Shown: positions 11,121 to 20,180, numbered from the stretch's first letter. The stretch is DNA of 64,000 nucleotides from Curvibacter sp. (GCA_020248905.1 JADCGR010000004.1:62001-126000), one strand, 5' to 3'. Made by a program: numbers and translations. Notes: generated by a model not told the origin, from the letters alone.

Positions 11121-12059
11121 ATGGGCCGCCCGCCGCACCGCCATCGCCCGCCCATGCGCGCAGGTGTCAGTGCGAGTTGCGTAGCCCTGCCGCATGGTCC
11201 CTGGCCCAGGGTGCTGGATTTCCTGGCCGAGCGCCTGCGCGCCGTCAGTGCCGCTCAGTGGGAGCAGCGCATGAGCGCCGGCGGCGTGCTCGACGAAGCC
11301 GGTACGCCACTGCTGCCGCACGCCCCCCTGATGCCCGGTGCCCGCGTCTACTACTACCGCGAGCTGGAAGCGGAAACGCCTGTCCCCTTCTTGGAAGACA
11401 TCGTCCACCATGACGAGCATCTGCTGGTGGCTGATAAGCCGCACTTCCTGCCCGTCACCCCCGGTGGCCGCTATGTGCACGAGACCCTGCTTGTGCGCCT
11501 CAAACGTCGAACGGGGATCGAAAGCCTGACACCCGTCCACCGGATCGACCGCGAGACGGCGGGTCTGGTCGCCTTCAGCGTTCGACCGCAGGACCGCGAC
11601 GCCTACCAGAGGCTGTTTCGCGAGCAGCAGGTCGAGAAAGTCTATGAGGCTATCGCCCCATGGCGCCCGGAGCTGCCTCTGCCCGCGGTCTACCGCAGCC
11701 GTATCGTCGAAGACCTGCAGTTCTTTCGCCGGCGCGAGGTGCCGGGCGTGCCAAACAGTGAGACGGCGATCGAACTCATCGAGGCCTGCGGGCCCCTGGG
11801 CCTGTACCGCCTGCGCCCCCGCAGTGGGCGCACCCACCAGCTACGTGTACACATGAACGCGCTGGGGCGCCCCATCGTCGGCGACCGTTTCTACCCCGTC
11901 GTCATGCACGGTGCGGGCGCCGCAGACGAGGACCACTCGCAACCCCTGCGCCTCTTGGCTAAAGAGATGGTTTTCAACGACCCCGTGACGGGCGCAATGC
12001 GCCGCTTCGCGAGCAGGCGCGCGCTGGACTGGCCCGCGCGGATACCTGATACGTCCTGA
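11121..12059 (+). CDS. RluA family pseudouridine synthase
   Basis: 312-residue RNA pseudouridine synthase. The catalytic-aspartate motif is VHRIDRETAGLVAF at about residue 140, and the second family block RPRSGRTHQLRVHMNALG lies at about residue 235. There is an S4-like N-terminal region (VLDFLAERLR). Targets in this subfamily are rRNA or tRNA uridines, and I cannot assign one. The start ATG 11121 lies 20 bases after trmB; the frame is open further upstream inside trmB, but similarity does not extend there. With gluQ and trmB it makes an RNA-modification run. Confidence 0.9.
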   Translation: MGRPPHRHRPPMRAGVSASCVALPHGPWPRVLDFLAERLRAVSAAQWEQRMSAGGVLDEAGTPLLPHAPLMPGARVYYYRELEAETPVPFLEDIVHHDEHLLVADKPHFLPVTPGGRYVHETLLVRLKRRTGIESLTPVHRIDRETAGLVAFSVRPQDRDAYQRLFREQQVEKVYEAIAPWRPELPLPAVYRSRIVEDLQFFRRREVPGVPNSETAIELIEACGPLGLYRLRPRSGRTHQLRVHMNALGRPIVGDRFYPVVMHGAGAADEDHSQPLRLLAKEMVFNDPVTGAMRRFASRRALDWPARIPDTS

Positions 12060-12141
12060 CAGAGGACCCTGCCGCTTGCGGCGATGCTGGGCGCGCCACA
12101 ACACTCTCAGCCCCTCGCACACGAAAAAGCATGTAGCCTGA

Positions 12142-12480
12142 CTGCCCCTGATCCTCACGCTGCCGCTGGCCGCTACGGCAGACAATCTCGCCAACCTGTC
12201 CAGCCTCGGTGCTGCCGAGTTTCGCAACGCCTCTGAAGACCTTGTGGCTGCCTTGAGTTACAAGCCCCTGCAGCCCGCCAAGACGCCCCGGCCCATCATC
12301 AAGCAGCTCAATCAGGTACTCGTGCGTATGCTCTGGTACCCGAAAGTCATCAAGGGGCTGTAGGCCAAGGGCCTGTCGCCCAGCCCCAGTACGACGGGGG
12401 GAGCGACGGCCTAAATGAAACGCGAGTACGACAACTGGGCCGTCGTCGTGAAGAGGGCGGGGATCAAGCCCGGGCAAGGA
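12142..12480 (+). pseudogene. chimeric gene remnant: exported-protein N-terminus fused to a Bug-type receptor C-terminus
   Basis: No intact gene lies between 12060 and 12534, but one frame (12181 in phase) reads as two joined fragments. The first looks like a signal peptide and start of a conserved exported protein (LPLAATADNLANLSSLGAAE, then EFRNASEDLVAALSYKPLQP), without a start codon. From about 12281 it reads TPRPIIKQLNQVLVRMLW and, after a TAG at 12361 and a TAA at 12412, KREYDNWAVVVKRAGIKPGQ. This matches the end of tripartite tricarboxylate (Bug/TctC) substrate-binding proteins. Two in-frame stops plus the fusion show a deletion followed by decay. Confidence 0.7.
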
Positions 12481-12534
12481 CCATCCTTTCAGGGCGAGCC
12501 GCGCGCTGGCCCCGTCTTTGCGGGGCTCCCGGGC

Positions 12535-13719
12535 TCAGACCCGCTCAAAGATCGCCGCGATGCCCTGCCCGCCACCGATACACATGGTCACCAGCGCGTA
12601 GCGGCCCTGGATGCGCTGCAGCTCGTGCAGGGCCTTGACCGTGATCAGCGCACCGGTGGCGCCAATAGGGTGGCCCAGCGAGATACCCGAGCCATTCGCA
12701 TTGACCTTGGCCGGGTCCAGCCCCAGGTCCTTGGTGACCGCGCAGGCCTGAGCGGCGAAGGCCTCATTGGCCTCGATCACGTCTAGGTCCTGCACCGTCA
12801 GGCCGGCCTTCTGCAGCGCCTTGTGCGTGGCCGGCACCGGGCCAATGCCCATGTATTTGGGGTCCACGCCTGCGTGTGCGTAGGCCACCAGGCGCGCGAT
12901 GGGTTTCGCGGCGCGGCGCGCGGCCTCGCCCGCTTCCATGAGCACCAGCGCCGCAGCGGCATCGTTGATGCCCGAGGCATTGCCCGCCGTGACCGTGCCA
13001 TTGTCCTTGGCGAAGACCGGCTTGAGCCGGGCCATGTCTTCCAGGGTGGCGCCCGCGCGGAAGTGCTCGTCCGTCGCGTAGGCCACCTCGCCCTTCTTGC
13101 TCTTGATCATCACGGGCACAATCTGCTCCTTGAAGTAGCCAGCTGCGGTCGCACGCTCGGCGCGGTTGTGGCTTTCGACGGCCAGCGCGTCCTGCTGCTC
13201 GCGCGTGATGCCCCATTTGGCGGCGATGTTCTCAGCCGTGACACCCATGTGGATGGTGTGGAAGGGATCGTGCAGAGCGCCGATCATCATGTCCACCATC
13301 TTGCTGTCGCCCATGCGTGCGCCCCAGCGCATATTGAGCGAGGCAAAGGGCGCACGGCTCATGTTCTCGGCGCCGCCGCCGATGGCAATGTCCGTGTCGC
13401 CCAGCAGGATGGCCTGCGCGGCCGACACCACGGCCTGAAGGCCCGAGCCGCACAGGCGGTTCACGTTGAAAGCCGGTGTGCCCTGCGCGCAACCGCCGTC
13501 GATGGCCGCCACGCGCGAAAGGTACATATCCCGGGGCTCGGTATTCACCACGTGGCCGAAGACCACATGGCCGATCTCCTCGCCGCCGACGTTGGCGCGC
13601 TTGAGCGACTCGCGCACCACCAGGGCACCGAGTTCGGTGGGAGGCACATCCTTGAGACTGCCGCCAAAGGTACCGATGGCGGTGCGCACACCACTGACGA
13701 CAAGGACTTCACGCTTCAT
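12535..13719 (-). CDS. acetyl-CoA C-acetyltransferase / beta-ketothiolase
   Basis: 394-residue biosynthetic/degradative thiolase that condenses two acetyl-CoA or cleaves 3-ketoacyl-CoA. The nucleophile is C90 in NRLCGSG, with H350 in GHPIGATG and C380 in CIGGGQG completing the active site. The length matches PhaA/BktB/FadA-type enzymes. Chain-length preference cannot be read from sequence, so no symbol is given. It is transcribed away from the second, damaged thiolase at 13823. A short GCCCCG/CGGGGC hairpin (12509-12526) lies just past its stop but lacks a T-run. Confidence 0.92.
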   Translation of the reverse strand: MKREVLVVSGVRTAIGTFGGSLKDVPPTELGALVVRESLKRANVGGEEIGHVVFGHVVNTEPRDMYLSRVAAIDGGCAQGTPAFNVNRLCGSGLQAVVSAAQAILLGDTDIAIGGGAENMSRAPFASLNMRWGARMGDSKMVDMMIGALHDPFHTIHMGVTAENIAAKWGITREQQDALAVESHNRAERATAAGYFKEQIVPVMIKSKKGEVAYATDEHFRAGATLEDMARLKPVFAKDNGTVTAGNASGINDAAAALVLMEAGEAARRAAKPIARLVAYAHAGVDPKYMGIGPVPATHKALQKAGLTVQDLDVIEANEAFAAQACAVTKDLGLDPAKVNANGSGISLGHPIGATGALITVKALHELQRIQGRYALVTMCIGGGQGIAAIFERV

Positions 13720-13822
13720 GGGAAAGACTCCTGAGGGAATGGGGATGGCGCGTAGGATAGCCGCTCGCGGCCTCGCACAGCAATGCTAAGCTGCGGGCCT
13801 GCCCTACTTGGAGGCTCTGAAG

Positions 13823-15026
13823 ATGTCCCGACCTGTCCTCGTAGCCGGTGTCGGCATGATCGCCTTTGCCAAGCCGGGTGCGCACCGCCCCTATCCGGAA
13901 ATGGCTGCACAAGCCACGCACGCCGCGCTGGCCGATGCGAGACTGGACTACGCCGGCGTGCAGCAAGCCTATGTTGGCTATGTCTATGGCGATTCCACGG
14001 CCGGCCAGCGCGCACTGTACGGGGTGGGCCTGAGCGGCATCCCCATCATCAACGTCAACAACAACTGCTCCACCGGATCCACGGCCCTCTTCCTCGCGCG
14101 ACAGGCGGTGGCCAGCGGCGCAGCGGATTGTGTGCTGGCCCTGGGCTTTGAGCACATGAACCCCGGAGCATTGGGAGCGGTCTTCCAGGACCGGCCCTCG
14201 CCCTTTGACCACTTCAACGCAGCCACCGAGGAACTGGTCGGCCACGCAGAAATCCCGCTGGCGCTGCGCTACTTCGGTGGTGCGGGGCTGGCGCACATGC
14301 AGCAGTACGGCACCCGGCTCCAGACCTTTGCGGCCATCCGTGCCAAGGCCAGCCGGCATGCCGTACACAACCCGCTGGCCCTATTACGCAGGGAAGTCAC
14401 GACCGAAGAAGTGATGGCGGCCCCCATGCTCTGGGACGGCGTCATGACCCGCCTGATGGCCTGTCCGCCCACCTGCGGCGCCGCAGCCGCCGTGATCTGC
14501 TCCGAGCCCTATGCGCAGAAGCACCGCCTGGACCGCCGCGTGCGCATCCGTGCCCAAGCGATGACCACGGACACGGCCGCCACCTTCCAGTCGCGCGACA
14601 TGCGCGAGGTCGTGGGTTTTTCTATGGCGAAGGAGGCGGCCCGCCAAGTCTACGAACAGGCGGGCATCGCCCCGAAAGACGTTGACGTGGTCGAACTGCA
14701 CGACTGCTTCGCGCAGAACGAGCTGATCAGCTACGAAGCCTTGGGCCTTTGCCCGGAAGGCGGCGCCGAGCGCTTTGTGGCGGACGGCGACAACACCTAC
14801 GGCGGCCATGTTGTCACCAACCCCCTCGGGCGGCCTGCTGTGCAAAGGCCACCCGCTGGGCGCCACCGGCCTGGCGCAGTGTACAGAGCTCGTGCAGCAG
14901 CTGCGCGCAACGGCCGGCGCGCGTCAGGTCCCCGATGCGCAGCTGGCCCTGCAACACAATCTGGGTTTAGGCGGCGCCTGCGTGGTCACCCTGTACGAGC
15001 GCGTGCGCGACCGACTCACGCCATGA
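13823..15026 (+). pseudogene. thiolase / lipid-transfer-type acetyl-CoA acetyltransferase, frameshifted
   Basis: SCP-x-type thiolase of about 400 residues. The nucleophile region is NNNCSTGSTAL (about residue 89), with [20 protein letters not shown] at about residue 290. The frame breaks at the run of five C at 14821-14825. After [12 protein letters not shown], the continuation [19 protein letters not shown], which carries the catalytic histidine, lies in another frame and ends at TGA 15024-15026. Removing one C restores the gene. The ATG 13823 has a GGAGG eight bases upstream. The lesion may be a real homopolymer slip or a sequencing error. Unrepaired, the product loses its active-site histidine and runs on to 15079. 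Confidence 0.82.
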
Positions 15027-15313
15027 CGGACGTGCGCGCCATTGCAAAGCTCCCGGGGCTGGGACCGCGTTCGCAGTAGATACTGGCTCAAGCCGGCATT
15101 GAGTCTTTGGATGTGCTGCGCGAGCTTGGCGCCGTCGCGGCTTATGCCCGGACCCGTCGCATCCACGGTGGCGCCAGCCTCAACCTGCTTTGGGGCCTGG
15201 AGGCTGCGCTCAGCGGCCTGACCTGGCGGGAAGTGGCCCGCGAACACCGCACCAGCCTGCCGCTGGCCCTGGAAAACAATGAGCGCCAGCATCCCGAGGC
15301 TTGCAAAGCCTGA
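15023..15313 (+). pseudogene. TfoX C-terminal domain protein interrupted by a stop
   Basis: Small protein of about 96 residues resembling the C-terminal helix-hairpin-helix domain of TfoX/Sxy competence proteins. It begins [18 protein letters not shown], meets TAG at 15077-15079 and continues ILAQAGIESLDVLRELGAVA and further to 15313. The TAG is one base from CAG (glutamine), so a single C-to-T change explains it. The ATG overlaps the thiolase stop (ATGA), implying translational coupling. Stand-alone TfoX C-terminal proteins have no well-defined role. The next 150 bases lead to the TetR gene. Confidence 0.75.
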
Positions 15314-15375
15314 CTCCAAGGGCCGCGCCGCAGGCGTGGACGCGCACACGCCCGGGGAAAGGGGCAAGACTTTTT

Positions 15376-15420
15376 AGTATTTTTTGATACCCCGCAGTAT
15401 TCATTTTTACGCTAAAGTAC
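15376..15420 (+). promoter_or_regulatory. AT-rich promoter/operator region of the TetR gene
   Basis: An AT-rich block inside GC-rich DNA, about 45-90 bases before the TetR start. A dyad GTAT/ATAC (15377-15380 and 15387-15390) encloses a TTGATA (15384-15389) that could be a -35, and AGTATT occurs twice (15376 and 15396). A weak TACGCT at 15408 fits -10 spacing. An autoregulated TetR promoter is plausible but inferred. Confidence 0.4.
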
Positions 15421-15463
15421 CGACACGCTGAGCGTTACCCGGCGCAAAGCCTGCCACCCCTCC

Positions 15464-16096
15464 ATGAACGCCACCGAACTTACACCGCCTGCCCCGGCCC
15501 GACGCAGCTTTCGCGAGCAGATGCATCTGGCGCGCGAGGATGCCATCGTCCAGGCGGTCAACCGCCTGCTGGCCGAGAAAGGCTTCGATGCGATGACCGT
15601 GGACGAGGTGGCGGCTGAAGTGGGCATCGCCAAGGCCAGCCTCTATCGGCATTTCCCCAGCAAGGAAGATCTGGCGGCCGAGGCCATGGTGCGTGCGCTG
15701 GAACGTGCGCAGGCTTTCCTCGCCAGCCTGAACCCGAACGCCACACCGCTTGACTGCCTCAAGGCAACCGTACGCTGGCTGCTGCAAGTGCAGTTGCAAG
15801 GCGAGATGCCCTCACTGCCCAGCGCCAACTCGACCCTGCGCGCGACGCTCATGACCCACCATGCCTATATGGACCGTCTGCTGGCCGTGAGCGAACAACT
15901 CGGCGGCTGGATTCAGGCGGCCCAGGCCGACGGCAGTCTGGACGCAAGTCTGCCACCCATCGTCGTGCTCTACACCGTGTTCGCGCGCGCCTGCGACCCG
16001 GTCCCTGGCTTCCTGCGCAGCACCGGCGACTTCAGCGACGAGCAGATCATCGAACTGGTGCTGCAGACCTGCTTCCATGGCCTCAACGCCCACTGA
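15464..16096 (+). CDS. TetR/AcrR family transcriptional regulator
   Basis: 210-residue one-component regulator. The TetR-type helix-turn-helix spans about residues 28-72, with the signature TVDEVAAEVGIAKASLYRHF followed by PSKEDLAAEAM. The C-terminal two thirds form the helical ligand-binding and dimer domain, whose ligand is unknown. It sits among thiolases, a PHA-related protein, an acyl-CoA dehydrogenase and etfBA, so a CoA-ester or lipid-linked signal is a reasonable guess only. It converges on the PHA-related gene with nine bases between the stop codons. Confidence 0.9.
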   Translation: MNATELTPPAPARRSFREQMHLAREDAIVQAVNRLLAEKGFDAMTVDEVAAEVGIAKASLYRHFPSKEDLAAEAMVRALERAQAFLASLNPNATPLDCLKATVRWLLQVQLQGEMPSLPSANSTLRATLMTHHAYMDRLLAVSEQLGGWIQAAQADGSLDASLPPIVVLYTVFARACDPVPGFLRSTGDFSDEQIIELVLQTCFHGLNAH

Positions 16097-16105
16097 TACG
16101 GGGGC

Positions 16106-16399
16106 TCAGGTCCCGCCCAGCCAGCCCTCAAGCCGCTGCTGCATCGCGGCCTCAATGCGCGCTCGGTAGGCCTCGAGAAGAAAGCCGAGGGACATGCGCA
16201 GTTCGAACTCCCGGTCCGTCACCCGCAGGCTGCCCTTGAGCCCCGGCCGCTCAAACGCGATGTGCTGCGCCCCATCCTGCGCCAGCGCCTTGCAAACCAA
16301 ACCCCAGTCCTGTTCAGCCTGGGCCTGCCAGTCCTGGGCCAGTCGCACGGCGGCGTCCCAGCCCAGCCTGTGCTCGCGATGAATGTGAATGTCAGACAT
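16106..16399 (-). CDS. polyhydroxyalkanoic acid system family protein
   Basis: 97-residue soluble protein matching the small PHA granule-region family (MSDIHIHREHRLGWDAAVRL at the start, GSLRVTDREFELRMSLGFLL in the middle). Members are found with polyhydroxyalkanoate genes and in many Burkholderiales; the biochemical role is not settled. I chose ATG 16399 because the family sequence starts there and the fragment upstream overlaps the neighbouring gene. It lies 32 bases downstream of the flavin oxidoreductase stop and is probably cotranscribed with it. Confidence 0.78.
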   Translation of the reverse strand: MSDIHIHREHRLGWDAAVRLAQDWQAQAEQDWGLVCKALAQDGAQHIAFERPGLKGSLRVTDREFELRMSLGFLLEAYRARIEAAMQQRLEGWLGGT

Positions 16400-16431
16400 G
16401 GCCACCAGCATTGCCGGCATGCTGCGGCCGC

Positions 16432-17703
16432 TCAGTCCGCCGCAGCGGCGGCGACCTCGGGCTCGGGCAAGCGCACCTGACCACCGGTGCTGAACTGGTA
16501 GTCCTCGAAGACATGCTGGGCAGAGAGCAGCTGGTAGCTGCCGTCGGGCTGGCGCACGCTGGTGTCCTTGAGACGCCAGGCCATATGCCCGCAGGTCCAG
16601 ATGTCGAAGTTGCGCATGTGGGTGCACAGACAGGTCTTGTCCCATACCTTGACCTTGCGCTCCCCCGGGTGGGCTGCTACCTCGCGGTTGTAGGCATCGA
16701 TGTAGGCGCACTTGCCGCTCGCGTCCAGCAGATAGCCGTAGGCCTCGCAGTTGGGGCGAATGCCATCGCCTATGCCAGGGCTGCTCTTGATCATGCGCAT
16801 GGGGTAACCGGTGGGCGAGATCTCATTGACCTCGATGTCGTCCTCATTGGCCCTGAAGTACTCCTGCTTGATGTCGTCTGGCAGGCCGCACTCGTGCGTC
16901 ACGGTGAAGCGTGTTGCAACCTGGACACCCGCAGCACCGGCTTCGAGGAAGCGCACGGCGTCACCACCGGTGAAGATGCCTCCCGCCGGGATCAGCGGAA
17001 TGTCCAGCTGCTGCTGCTGCAGCCACTGCTGGATCTCGGCGACGATGGTAGCGAGGTCGTACTTGGCCCAGTCCATGCCAAAGCCCAGGTGGCCGCCGGC
17101 CAGCGGTCCCTCCACCACCACGTAATCCGGTAGGCGATTAAGACGGCTGTTCTTCTTGAGGAAGAGCTGGAGCGCGCGCAGCGAGGAAACGATGATGCCC
17201 AGCTTCGCGTGACGAAAGCGCGGATGTGCCTCCATCAGGGCAAACGATCCGAGGTGCAGGCCTGCGGCCAGCGTGATACCGTCGATGCCGGCATCCAGCG
17301 CCGAATTGAGCCGCACGCTCAGCGTGTCCTTCGGCCCGTTCATCGTGAGCTTTTCCATGCAGTTGATGAACACCAGCCCACTGCCGCGCTTGCGTTCTAT
17401 GGTCCGACCCACATGCAGGCGCGTGGCCTGCGCCAGATCTTCCAGATTGAACTTGACAGCCGACTTGTCGGCCGACGCCACGTTGTACTGGTACTGGGCC
17501 TGCTTGGCCTTCACAAACTTGGTCTTGTAGCGCCGGTCGGTCACCGTCTTGATCATGGCGTCCGAGATGTGCCCGACACCACCCAGGCGAGCCGCCTCGA
17601 GGGCGAGGTCCGAGGTGGAAATGTCCACCCCCATGCCGCCGATCATGATGGGTACGAGATCCTGGCCGCCCAGGCGCATACGGAAATCATCCAGACGTTT
17701 CAT
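16432..17703 (-). CDS. nitronate monooxygenase-type flavin oxidoreductase
   Basis: 423-residue TIM-barrel FMN protein of the 2-nitropropane dioxygenase / enoyl-reductase-II superfamily. It opens with MKRLDDFRMRLGGQDLVPIM and IGGMGVDIST; glycine-rich phosphate contacts appear in PAGGIFTGGDAV and AGAAGVQVATRF around residues 250-280. It is longer than classical nitronate monooxygenases because of a C-terminal extension with several cysteines (DKTCLCTHMRNFDIWTCGHM), which may bind metal. Start ATG 17703 is used; the frame is open to 17769 without family similarity. The substrate is unknown. Confidence 0.82.
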   Translation of the reverse strand: MKRLDDFRMRLGGQDLVPIMIGGMGVDISTSDLALEAARLGGVGHISDAMIKTVTDRRYKTKFVKAKQAQYQYNVASADKSAVKFNLEDLAQATRLHVGRTIERKRGSGLVFINCMEKLTMNGPKDTLSVRLNSALDAGIDGITLAAGLHLGSFALMEAHPRFRHAKLGIIVSSLRALQLFLKKNSRLNRLPDYVVVEGPLAGGHLGFGMDWAKYDLATIVAEIQQWLQQQQLDIPLIPAGGIFTGGDAVRFLEAGAAGVQVATRFTVTHECGLPDDIKQEYFRANEDDIEVNEISPTGYPMRMIKSSPGIGDGIRPNCEAYGYLLDASGKCAYIDAYNREVAAHPGERKVKVWDKTCLCTHMRNFDIWTCGHMAWRLKDTSVRQPDGSYQLLSAQHVFEDYQFSTGGQVRLPEPEVAAAAAD

Positions 17704-17848
17704 CAGTAGGTGCTCAAGATCCCAACGCGGCCGGCGCCCTGGCACCAGCTTCCTTGCGCGGATTATCAACGGGATGGCTGCTACCGAGCTTACGCCAGGC
17801 CGGATTGAGCCTACCGGGGGGCGGGTGAAAGAGCGGGACCGGCAGGGC

Positions 17849-18286
17849 TCAGCGCGTGATCACTACCAGCACACTGCACGGGGCCTCCTCAATCAGATGC
17901 TTGGAAACGGAGCCACGCCACCAACGCGCAGCCCAGCCCTCCTGATGCTTGTGCCCGACCACGATCAGGTCGGCCTGCAGGCGGGCGGCTGCGCGGGCCA
18001 GTTCCTGCACCGGATCGCCGATCAGCACTTCACCACGCGACTGCAGCCCGGCCTGCGCCAGGCGGGCCACGCCGCTGTCCAGCACCGCGCGGTATCGCTC
18101 TCGCTCCAGTCCTTCGACCATCGGGTCGTAAACCCCACCCTCGGGTCCGAGGCTAGCAACGGGCAGCGGCATCACGGCCACCAACACCAGCTCCGCCTGG
18201 CTCCAGTCTGCGATCTCGCGGCTGTCCAGCAAGGCCCGCTGACCCGACTCGGATCCGTCATATCCCAATAGTATGCGTTTGTACAT
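17849..18286 (-). CDS. universal stress protein (UspA family)
   Basis: 145-residue single-domain Usp protein. It begins with MYKRILLGYDGSESGQRALL, the typical beta-strand plus ATP-pocket aspartate, and ends with the nucleotide loop VGHKHQEGWAARWWRGSVSK before APCSVLVV. Such proteins bind ATP or other ligands and respond to stress or growth arrest; the specific role is unknown. It stands alone, with about 145 bases to the next gene downstream and 225 bases upstream to a divergent eptA fragment. Confidence 0.92.
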   Translation of the reverse strand: MYKRILLGYDGSESGQRALLDSREIADWSQAELVLVAVMPLPVASLGPEGGVYDPMVEGLERERYRAVLDSGVARLAQAGLQSRGEVLIGDPVQELARAAARLQADLIVVGHKHQEGWAARWWRGSVSKHLIEEAPCSVLVVITR

Positions 18287-18511
18287 CCCGGCTCACCTCC
18301 ATCTGTCGCTGCCTGGGCGCATCTTAAGACCCCTTGCGCGAACTGCCAAACCGTGTCTCTCTCCCGCATCGGGCCGGCGCAGACCGACCCCATGTCCTTC
18401 GGACGCGCAATCACGGGCGCAGCGACCCGGGCCCCGAAGGCTCTCCGCCGCCTGCACGCAGGGTTACCCCCTGTTACAGCGCTGCGTCACCATCCGTGAG
18501 AATGAACACCC

Positions 18512-19165
18512 ATGGCCCTGCGGCTCTTCCATGTCACCGAGTTCGCGCACACCATGCTCTCGCCCGCCGAGCAGCGTGATGCGCGGCATCCTTCGCTGCT
18601 TATCCTGCTGGCTAGCTTGTGGCTGGTGCTGGCGGGCAACCTGCCCCTTTGGCGCGAACTGGCCCGCCTGCCCATGGACGCCGACAGCCTGATGTGGATC
18701 GCGCTGTGTTTCGCCCTCATCACTGCGGCTGCGCTGGGCCTGCTGCTGAGCCTACTGAACTGGCCTTGGGTGCTCAAGCTCTCGGTCACGCTGCTGCTGT
18801 GGCTGGCCGCGCTCAACACGGTGCTGCTCTGGGCCGGCCACGCCTACCTCAGTGCGGCCGCCGTGCCCCAGGTACTGCCTGCCGTGCTGGCGCAGTTGCG
18901 GTCCTTGCCACTCTGGCAGACGGCGCTGACCTTCCTCGTTCTGGCGGCGCTGCCCATGGTCTGGGTCTGGCGGCTCAGCCTGCGCCGCGTGGCACTGCCA
19001 ATGCGGCTACCCCAGAACCTGCTTCTCGCCCTTTTGTTCACCTGCCTGCTGGCAGCCGTATGGCTGGCCGGCCGCGACGCCTTGCTGCCCCTGCTGCAGG
19101 ACCAGCCGCGCTGGCTGGAGCTGCTCAGCCCCTTCAACACCCTGCTAAGCCTGCGCCACGCCTGA
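18512..19165 (+). pseudogene. truncated phosphoethanolamine transferase (EptA-type membrane domain only)
   Basis: 217-residue hydrophobic protein with about five membrane segments. It resembles the N-terminal membrane domain of lipid A phosphoethanolamine transferases: SLLILLASLWLVLAGNLPLW near the start, VLAQLRSLPLWQTALTFLVL in the middle, and LSPFNTLLSL at the point where the domain normally passes into the periplasmic catalytic part. That alkaline-phosphatase-like domain, with its metal site and threonine nucleophile, is absent. The next gene begins nine bases later on the other strand. I read this as a 3' deletion. A functional short membrane protein is possible, because the remaining frame is undamaged. 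Confidence 0.7.
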
Positions 19166-19174
19166 TTTGGGTGT

Positions 19175-20158
19175 TCAGACCCCGGAGGAGGCGGCAAGAA
19201 GACGCTCGCGCGCCGCGCGGTACTCACGTTTGAGCTGCTCCACGTAATCGCCCGCACCCTGTACCTCGGTGATGGCGCCGATGCCCTGGCCCGAGCCCCA
19301 GATATCTTTCCACGCCTTCTTGGCGTCGCCGCCGAAGTTCATCTTGCTGGGGTCGCTCTCGGGCAGGTTCTCCGGGTCCAGGCCCGCAGCGCGGATGCTG
19401 GGGGCCAGGTAATTGCCGTGTACGCCAGTGAAGAGGTTGCTGTAGACGATGTCATCCGAGCTGCCCTCGACGATAGCCTGCTTGTAGGCCTCGACGGCGC
19501 GGGCCTCGTGCGTAGCGATGAAGGCCGAGCCGATGTAGGCAAAGTCCGCACCCATGGCCTGGGCCGCCAACACGGATGCACCGGACGCGATCGATCCGCT
19601 CAGTGCCAGCGGGCCATCGAACCACTGGCGGATCTCCTGGACCAGCGCGAAGGGGCTTTTCACACCAGCGTGGCCGCCCGCGCCAGCCGCCACAGCGATG
19701 AGCCCGTCAGCGCCTTTTTCGATGGCCTTATGCGCGAATTTGTTGTTGATGATGTCATGCAGCACCACGCCACCGTAGCTGTGCGCTGCCTGGTTGATCT
19801 CTTCACGCGCACCGAGCGAGGTGATGATGACTGGCACCTTGTACTTCACACAGAGTTCCATGTCGTGCTCCAGCCGGTCATTGGACTTATGCACGATCTG
19901 GTTGATAGCAAAGGGCGCCGCCGGGTGCTGCGGATGGGCCCGGTTGTGCGCGGCAAGGGTTTCCGTGATCTCGATCAGCCACTCTTCAAGCTGCGCGGCC
20001 GGGCGCGCGTTGAGCGCCGGCATGGAGCCCACAACACCTGCGATGCACTGGGCGATCACAAGCCTAGGGTTGCTGATGATGAAAAGCGGCGAGCCGATAA
20101 CGGGCAGCGGCAGGTTCTGCAGGACGGCGGGGAGCTTGGACACAGGCAACTCCGGCAA
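19175..20158 (-). CDS. nitronate monooxygenase
   Basis: 327-residue FMN TIM-barrel enzyme that oxidises alkyl nitronates such as propionate 3-nitronate to carbonyl compounds. Family features include LPVIGSPLFIISNPRLVIAQ at the start, FAINQIVHKSNDRLEHDMEL at about residue 82, and the phosphate-binding AAGAGGHAGVKSPF at about residue 155. A second, longer member lies at 16432. It probably has its own promoter near 20160-20240, a stretch that also holds the terminator of the upstream acyl-CoA dehydrogenase. Confidence 0.88.
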   Translation of the reverse strand: MPELPVSKLPAVLQNLPLPVIGSPLFIISNPRLVIAQCIAGVVGSMPALNARPAAQLEEWLIEITETLAAHNRAHPQHPAAPFAINQIVHKSNDRLEHDMELCVKYKVPVIITSLGAREEINQAAHSYGGVVLHDIINNKFAHKAIEKGADGLIAVAAGAGGHAGVKSPFALVQEIRQWFDGPLALSGSIASGASVLAAQAMGADFAYIGSAFIATHEARAVEAYKQAIVEGSSDDIVYSNLFTGVHGNYLAPSIRAAGLDPENLPESDPSKMNFGGDAKKAWKDIWGSGQGIGAITEVQGAGDYVEQLKREYRAARERLLAASSGV

Positions 20159-20180
20159 AAAAGATTCGGAAAGTACTGAA

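Noticed and set aside
12823-13734. 303-codon frame antisense to the ketothiolase
   Set aside because: Shadow of the thiolase; His/Arg/Gly-rich composition and no motif.
16400-16711. Extension of the PHA-related protein upstream of ATG 16399
   Set aside because: The extra sequence is an out-of-frame copy of the flavin oxidoreductase end and lacks similarity.
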